Source: an uncultured Oscillospiraceae bacterium
GTDB lineage: Bacteria > Bacillota > Clostridia > Oscillospirales > Oscillospiraceae
Length of the DNA: 26,236 nt
Reading direction: 5' to 3'
Assembly: GCA_934630985.1 (NCBI GenBank)
Contig: CAKTXO010000011.1
Location: forward strand, 1 to 26,236
Of the stretch, positions 23,205-26,236 are shown in pieces. A program made the translations under genes and the position numbers. The notes beneath the pieces are model-generated. The model was not told where the DNA came from. It was given only the letters and a program-made list of their open reading frames with translations, and ran no database searches. The stretch's first letter is position 1, and the number at the start of each line of letters is the position of its first letter.

Positions 23205-23495
23205 CTGCTCCTTGCTCGTTTTATAATTTCAGGTACCAAAACACTATCGGCATCATTATTGGGATCTCCTAATATTCCAGTACTGTGAAGGGCACCAAGT
23301 GTACACCATCCTTGCGCTGGTAGGCATAGAGGGAGGTTCCGGTCGGAACCGTCAGAAAGGAAGGTTGTTTTGCAACATCCTTTCACTTCTTCCGCAAGGA
23401 CCACTCTTTTGTTATTCAAACGATTTGCAATAAATACCAATCACTATTGATTTATAGTTTGCCATATAGATCCCTCTATGCTATAGAGTGACACC
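23205..23495 (-). other. Long leader of the restriction operon
   Basis: About 290 bases separate the promoter from the restriction gene. They contain a 79-codon frame (TTG 23440 to TGA 23201) whose stop overlaps the restriction start by four bases, and a 17-codon frame from ATG 23465 (MANYKSIVIGIYCKSFE) after GAGGG. Neither resembles a known protein. They might be a leader peptide, a small decayed gene, or the remains of a regulator. A small hairpin (CTCTAT/ATAGAG, 23474-23488) lies just downstream of the -10 box. Confidence 0.35.
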
Positions 23496-23524
23496 ATTAT
23501 AGTGAATCTGTGCATCCATTTCAA
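23496..23524 (-). promoter_or_regulatory. Sigma-A promoter of the restriction operon
   Basis: Minus strand TTGAAA (23524-23519), 17 bases, then TATAAT (23501-23496): near-perfect consensus. Upstream (23525-23798) I see no intact gene, only short minus-strand frames with stops (for example MKTGLQIRRCQCEG after AAAGGAGAG). Confidence 0.75.
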
Positions 23525-23798
23525 GGTAATTCTGTGATTTGGCAAAACATTTCCTTCAATATGGCAACCATCGCATTGATGACGATTCATCCCTCACATT
23601 GGCACCGTCGAATCTGCAAACCAGTTTTCACATTTTGAACTCTCCTTTCCACTTGCACTATCCTGTTGGCAACAAGGACCCCGAAATTGCCGCATACACG
23701 GTCACTGGCTTGTGCTCGCTATTCTCTCAAATCTCAGTTTTTCTCGTCCCCCATGTTGCTCTTTCTCTTCGCTAAAATCTGTACTATAACGAATATCC

Positions 23799-24035
23799 CT
23801 ACGCCTGGGGCAAAACGCTCTTCTGCACCCGATAGTTCTCCCCCTCAAGCGTCAAAACCGCAAGGCTGATTTCCTGCCCAAACCGCCGCTTGCCGCAGCT
23901 GCCTGGATTGAGCCAGAGTTTCCCATCGATCACCTGCTCAAAATACTTGTGAGAATGGCCAAAAACAACAATATCGGCAGCCGGCACAAACGTCCGCACC
24001 TGCTGCCAAGCTTTATTGGCATCTGTTACTGCCTT
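23799..24035 (-). pseudogene. C-terminal stump of a metallophosphoesterase (YfcE-like)
   Basis: The frame gives DANKAWQQVRTFVPAADIVV, followed by FGHSHK and LWLNPGSCGKRRFG, hallmark motifs of the C-terminal half of the YfcE/MJ0936 phosphodiesterase family, which bind metal through GHSH. The N-terminal half with the other metal-binding motifs (DxH, GDxx, GNHD) is missing, and upstream the frame meets a stop at 24036-24038. It marks an island boundary scar where a resident gene was cut. Confidence 0.75.
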
Positions 24036-24095
24036 TCATTTCCATCATACCATAACTTTATAAGCACGGCAGCAAAAACGCCAAATATGACGTTC

Positions 24096-24146
24096 AAAGA
24101 AAAACATCCTCCATAACATCCATTTATCTTGGGTGCTATGGAGGAT
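24096..24146 (-). terminator. Minus-strand terminator-like hairpin
   Basis: ATCCTCCATA (24106-24115) pairs with TATGGAGGAT (24137-24146). On the minus strand it is followed by GTTTTTCTTTG. No gene ending just upstream was found, so its transcript is unknown. Confidence 0.45.
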
Positions 24147-24187
24147 ATATGATTTATAGCGTGACCTTTTTTATTTTGGAGATAAAA

Positions 24188-24230
24188 CAGGCCGTCAACT
24201 TCTCGCTCATTGCGACCAGTCAACGGCCTG
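24188..24230. terminator. Inverted repeat CAGGCCGT / ACGGCCTG
   Basis: Eight-bp arms at 24188-24195 and 24223-24230, with TTTT following on the minus strand and an AT-rich flank on the plus strand. From 24036 to 24329 no gene is seen, only these two hairpins. Confidence 0.4.
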
Positions 24231-24329
24231 ATTTCGATATTTTTGTGTTCAGTTCGGCAAACTGGAATTTATAAAATCGCCGTTCAAAACAAGGCACATC
24301 TTCTTGTGTCAGGTAGTGATTAAAAAGAT

Positions 24330-24358
24330 TTGCTTTTTCCTGTCTGGTGCGCTATAAT
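24330..24358 (+). promoter_or_regulatory. Sigma-A promoter of the DUF134-NifX gene
   Basis: TTGCTT (24330-24335), 17 bases, TATAAT (24353-24358); ATG 24394 follows after GGAGG at 24380. Confidence 0.75.
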
Positions 24359-24393
24359 CGGTATATACCGGAAACAGAAGGAGGAAAGCGTCC

Positions 24394-25173
24394 ATGCCAA
24401 GACCGCCACGGTGCCGTCGGATTTGTGACGCACCGCAAGTCGATAGATTCTGTCCCAACGGGTGTGGGGATGCCGAGCCGATCCTGCTGACGCTGGACGA
24501 ATACGAGGTCATTCGGCTGGTTGACTTGGAGCAGCAAACCCACGAGCAATGTGCCGCGCAGATGGATATTTCCCGCTCTACCGTGCAGGAGATTTACGAA
24601 AGCGCACGGCGCAAGATTGCAGCGTGCCTTGTCCACGGGAAACCGCTGCACATCACCGGGGGAAGCTACCGCATCTGCGGAGGGCAGGAGGCAGCCCACT
24701 GCGGCCGCTGCTGCCGGATGCAGAGAGCCAACACAGAAAAATCCAACAAATATTGCAAAGGAGATTCCATTATGAAAATTGCAGTTACCTATGAAAACGG
24801 TCAAATTTTTCAGCATTTTGGCCACACCGAACAGTTCAAGCTTTATGAAGCAGCGGACGGCAAAATCACTCATGCGGAAGTCGTTGACACCAACGGCAGC
24901 GGTCACGGCGCACTGGCAGGCTTCCTGATGCGCAACGGCGTGGACACTTTGATCTGCGGAGGCATCGGCGGCGGTGCGCAGGCAGCACTGGCCGAGGCGG
25001 GAATCAAGCTCTATGGTGGTGTCAGTGGAGAAGCTGACGCGGCGGTGAGCGCATTGCTCAGCGGAAATCTGGGCTACAACCCCAATGTTCACTGTGGCCA
25101 CCACGACCACGAGCATGGCGAGGAAGGTCACACCTGCGGCGACCACGGCTGTGGTAAGCATAGCTGCCATTGA
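24394..25173 (+). CDS. DUF134 - NifX/NifB-like (FeMo-cofactor-type) fusion protein
   Basis: 259 residues. Residues 1-95 are a DUF134 helix-turn-helix protein: MPRPPRCRRI, a Cys-rich segment (FCPNGCGD), the typical LTLDEYEVIRLVDLE, and a recognition helix (MDISRSTVQEIYESARRKIA). From residue 127 (MKIAVTYENGQIFQHFGHTE) comes a dinitrogenase iron-molybdenum cofactor domain (NifX/NifB type), with GHGALAGFL and DTLICGGIGGGAQ. A His/Cys-rich tail (HCGHHDHEHGEEGHTCGDH) ends the protein and probably binds metal. The two domains usually exist as neighbouring genes or as a fusion. Here an internal AAGGAG (24760-24765) stands before Met127, so the second domain might also be made alone. Likely an iron-sulfur or metal-linked regulator; not evidence of nitrogen fixation. 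Confidence 0.85.
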   Translation: MPRPPRCRRICDAPQVDRFCPNGCGDAEPILLTLDEYEVIRLVDLEQQTHEQCAAQMDISRSTVQEIYESARRKIAACLVHGKPLHITGGSYRICGGQEAAHCGRCCRMQRANTEKSNKYCKGDSIMKIAVTYENGQIFQHFGHTEQFKLYEAADGKITHAEVVDTNGSGHGALAGFLMRNGVDTLICGGIGGGAQAALAEAGIKLYGGVSGEADAAVSALLSGNLGYNPNVHCGHHDHEHGEEGHTCGDHGCGKHSCH

Positions 25174-25174
25174 T

Positions 25175-25831
25175 ATGGAACCCACACTGACACAACTTCC
25201 GTTCTGGTCATCCTTGACCGAACAGGAGCAAGAAACGCTGCGCCGAAGCGCCTTTGTCCGTCATTATGAAAAGGGGGCGTTCGTACACAGCAGCGACAAC
25301 GAATGTCTCGGAATGCTGTTTGTCCTTTCCGGCGAGATCCGCACCTATCTTCTCTCCGAGGAGGGGCGGGAGGTAACGCTGTTCCGGCTGTATCCGGGCG
25401 AATTATGCGTGCTTTCTGCCTCCTGTGTGATCAGTCAGATCACCTTTGATACGCAAATGACCGCAGGAATGGATACGGAGGTTCTGATTATCCCTGCAAA
25501 TGTCATTGCTGCGCTCAAGGAGAAAAATCTATATGTCCGCTGCTTCCTCTATGAGTTGGCAACGAAACGGTTTTCTGATGTGATGTGGGCGATGCAGCAG
25601 ATCATGTTCAAGGGATTGGATCGACGACTGGCAGAATTTCTCCTTGCCGAAGCGGAGCGTACCGGATCCGACACAATACGCATGACCCATGAACAGATCG
25701 CCCAGCACATCAGCTCGGCACGGGAGGCAGTCGCAAGGATGCTCAAAAGCTTCTCGGAGGACGGGCTGGTGGAGCTAAGACGAGGTACGATTACGCTGCG
25801 CAATGCAGATGGACTCCATCGTCTGAAATAA
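25175..25831 (+). CDS. Crp/Fnr-family transcription regulator
   Basis: 218 residues. ATG 25175 comes one base after the preceding stop; the longer frame upstream runs through the previous gene. Cyclic-nucleotide-like sensor barrel at about 10-125 (GMLFVLSGEIRTYLLSEEGR, VTLFRLYPGELCVLSASC), dimer helix, then a winged helix (MTHEQIAQHISSAREAVARM, LVELRRGTITLRN). The fourth-strand motif lacks the clear Arg/Ser pattern for cAMP, and no Fnr-type N-terminal Cys cluster is seen; Cys residues in VLSASCVI are single. No ribosome binding site is evident, so translation is probably coupled to the gene before it, suggesting a shared redox or metal response. Confidence 0.87.
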   Translation: MEPTLTQLPFWSSLTEQEQETLRRSAFVRHYEKGAFVHSSDNECLGMLFVLSGEIRTYLLSEEGREVTLFRLYPGELCVLSASCVISQITFDTQMTAGMDTEVLIIPANVIAALKEKNLYVRCFLYELATKRFSDVMWAMQQIMFKGLDRRLAEFLLAEAERTGSDTIRMTHEQIAQHISSAREAVARMLKSFSEDGLVELRRGTITLRNADGLHRLK

Positions 25832-25850
25832 AAATGTGACTATACAATAA

Positions 25851-25882
25851 AATCCGGTGCCAAAAAAGCACCGGATTTTTTT
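25851..25882 (+). terminator. Rho-independent terminator after the Crp/Fnr gene
   Basis: AATCCGGTGC (25851-25860), loop CAAAAAA, GCACCGGATT (25868-25877), followed by TTTTT. Ends the 24394-25831 operon. Confidence 0.9.
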
Positions 25883-25959
25883 AGCAATGTAACCTCGTCA
25901 CAGAAAAATGCTTTGTCCTGTGGTATGATAAAACCACAATCAAGAAAGAGGTGGCGAAC

Positions 25960-26163
25960 ATGAAAGTCAAGCTCAATCCCGATCAGGAGATTGTCAATAC
26001 CGTCAGAGAAGGACTCAAGCGCACCGGAGGATACTGTCCCTGCCGCAGGGAACGCACAGAGGCAACCAAGTGTATGTGTCAGGAGTTTCAGGATCAAATT
26101 GCAGATCCCGGCTTCGAGGGATTCTGCCACTGTATGCTCTATTACAAATCCTTGCAGGATTAA
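25960..26163 (+). CDS. Ferredoxin-thioredoxin reductase catalytic-like small protein
   Basis: 67 residues. The Cys pattern YCPCRR, KCMCQEF and GFCHCMLY is that of the ferredoxin-thioredoxin reductase catalytic (beta) family, which holds a 4Fe-4S cluster beside a redox-active disulfide: CPC, CxC and CHC are all present. The usual family length is 80-110, so this is a compact form, as in many anaerobes. ATG 25960 follows GAGGTGG; a GTG nine bases upstream is in the same frame. Its location after a Crp/Fnr operon and a Cys/His-rich protein fits a redox neighbourhood. Electron donor unknown. Confidence 0.82.
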   Translation: MKVKLNPDQEIVNTVREGLKRTGGYCPCRRERTEATKCMCQEFQDQIADPGFEGFCHCMLYYKSLQD

Positions 26164-26176
26164 TACTATTTCTTAA

Positions 26177-26216
26177 TAAAATGATTTCATCATTTTATTC
26201 TGCCGTTTCACGGCAG
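26177..26216. repeat. Two adjacent hairpins at the right edge
   Basis: TAAAATGA/TCATTTTA (26177-26184 and 26190-26197) and CTGCCGT/ACGGCAG (26200-26206 and 26210-26216), followed by ACCGCC...GCGGCGGT near the edge. A terminator role for the 25960 gene is possible but no T-run follows the GC-rich stem. The neighbourhood is cut by the window edge. Confidence 0.4.
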
Positions 26217-26236
26217 ACCGCCTGGGCGGCGGTAAG

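Noticed and set aside
23201..23440. Minus-strand 79-codon frame as a firm gene
   Set aside because: The four-base overlap with the restriction gene is attractive, but composition is poor and no family is recognised; kept only as part of the leader description.
24026..24223. Minus-strand frame of 65 codons
   Set aside because: It passes through a terminator-like hairpin, and its protein is unlike anything known.
24394..25173. Evidence for nitrogen fixation from the NifX/NifB-like domain
   Set aside because: This domain is common in non-fixing anaerobes and no nif structural genes are in the window.

Overview
The window looks like a piece of chromosome from a spore-forming gut Clostridium relative (Firmicutes, probably Oscillospiraceae/Ruminococcaceae-like). 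This is inferred from the mid-GC base composition, consistent GGAGG-type ribosome binding sites, ECF sigma/anti-sigma pairs, a Cys-rich KTR protein, Tn1549-type conjugative-element accessory genes, and a fragment of a sporulation sigma factor. No tRNA, rRNA or CRISPR array was seen.

Layout. (1) 1-5100: the truncated start of a minus-strand gene, then a tandemly repeated cassette. Each unit has an ECF-like sigma factor, a translationally coupled single-pass membrane protein (probable anti-sigma factor), a small Cys-rich KTR gene and a strong hairpin. The KTR gene is intact only in the last unit (4868-5041), is a clear 3' stump in the middle unit (2381-2449) and is perhaps a very decayed trace before the first unit. 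(2) 5400-7250: accessory genes of a Tn1549-type integrative conjugative element (two sigma-70 region-4 proteins, a Cys-rich VLP protein and a small conserved protein) without relaxase, integrase or transfer genes. (3) 7256-10640: an AT-rich two-gene minus-strand operon with its own near-consensus promoter, encoding a four-helix membrane protein with a large soluble domain and an unrecognised 313-residue partner. (4) 10748-15532: a primase-helicase-PLD protein of the TOTE conflict type and an operon of three small proteins (one DUF4160-like), flanked by a dead and an intact copy of the same XRE-type regulator gene. (5) 15655-17260: scars of a second mobile element, namely a sporulation sigma fragment fused to an internally deleted large serine recombinase, a SHOCT-like small protein and an N-terminally shortened ParB. 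(6) 17397-23524: an AAA ATPase with a C-terminal nuclease-like domain, then a large restriction-modification-specificity protein broken into two frames exactly at a ten-base C/G tract, followed by a broken GIY-YIG nuclease gene. (7) 23799-26236: a metallophosphoesterase stump, then what look like resident genes: a DUF134-NifX/NifB-like fusion, a Crp/Fnr regulator and a ferredoxin-thioredoxin-reductase-like protein.

Taken together, regions 2-6 read as a defence or conflict island built on the remains of at least one integrated conjugative element. The two most interesting points are the apparently phase-variable type IIB-like restriction enzyme (tract at 19982-19991), where a one-base slip would join a second target-recognition domain, and the unrecognised membrane-protein operon at 7256-10640, which sits where conflict systems usually sit. 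All functional statements come from reading the sequence and from knowledge of the families; no database search was run.
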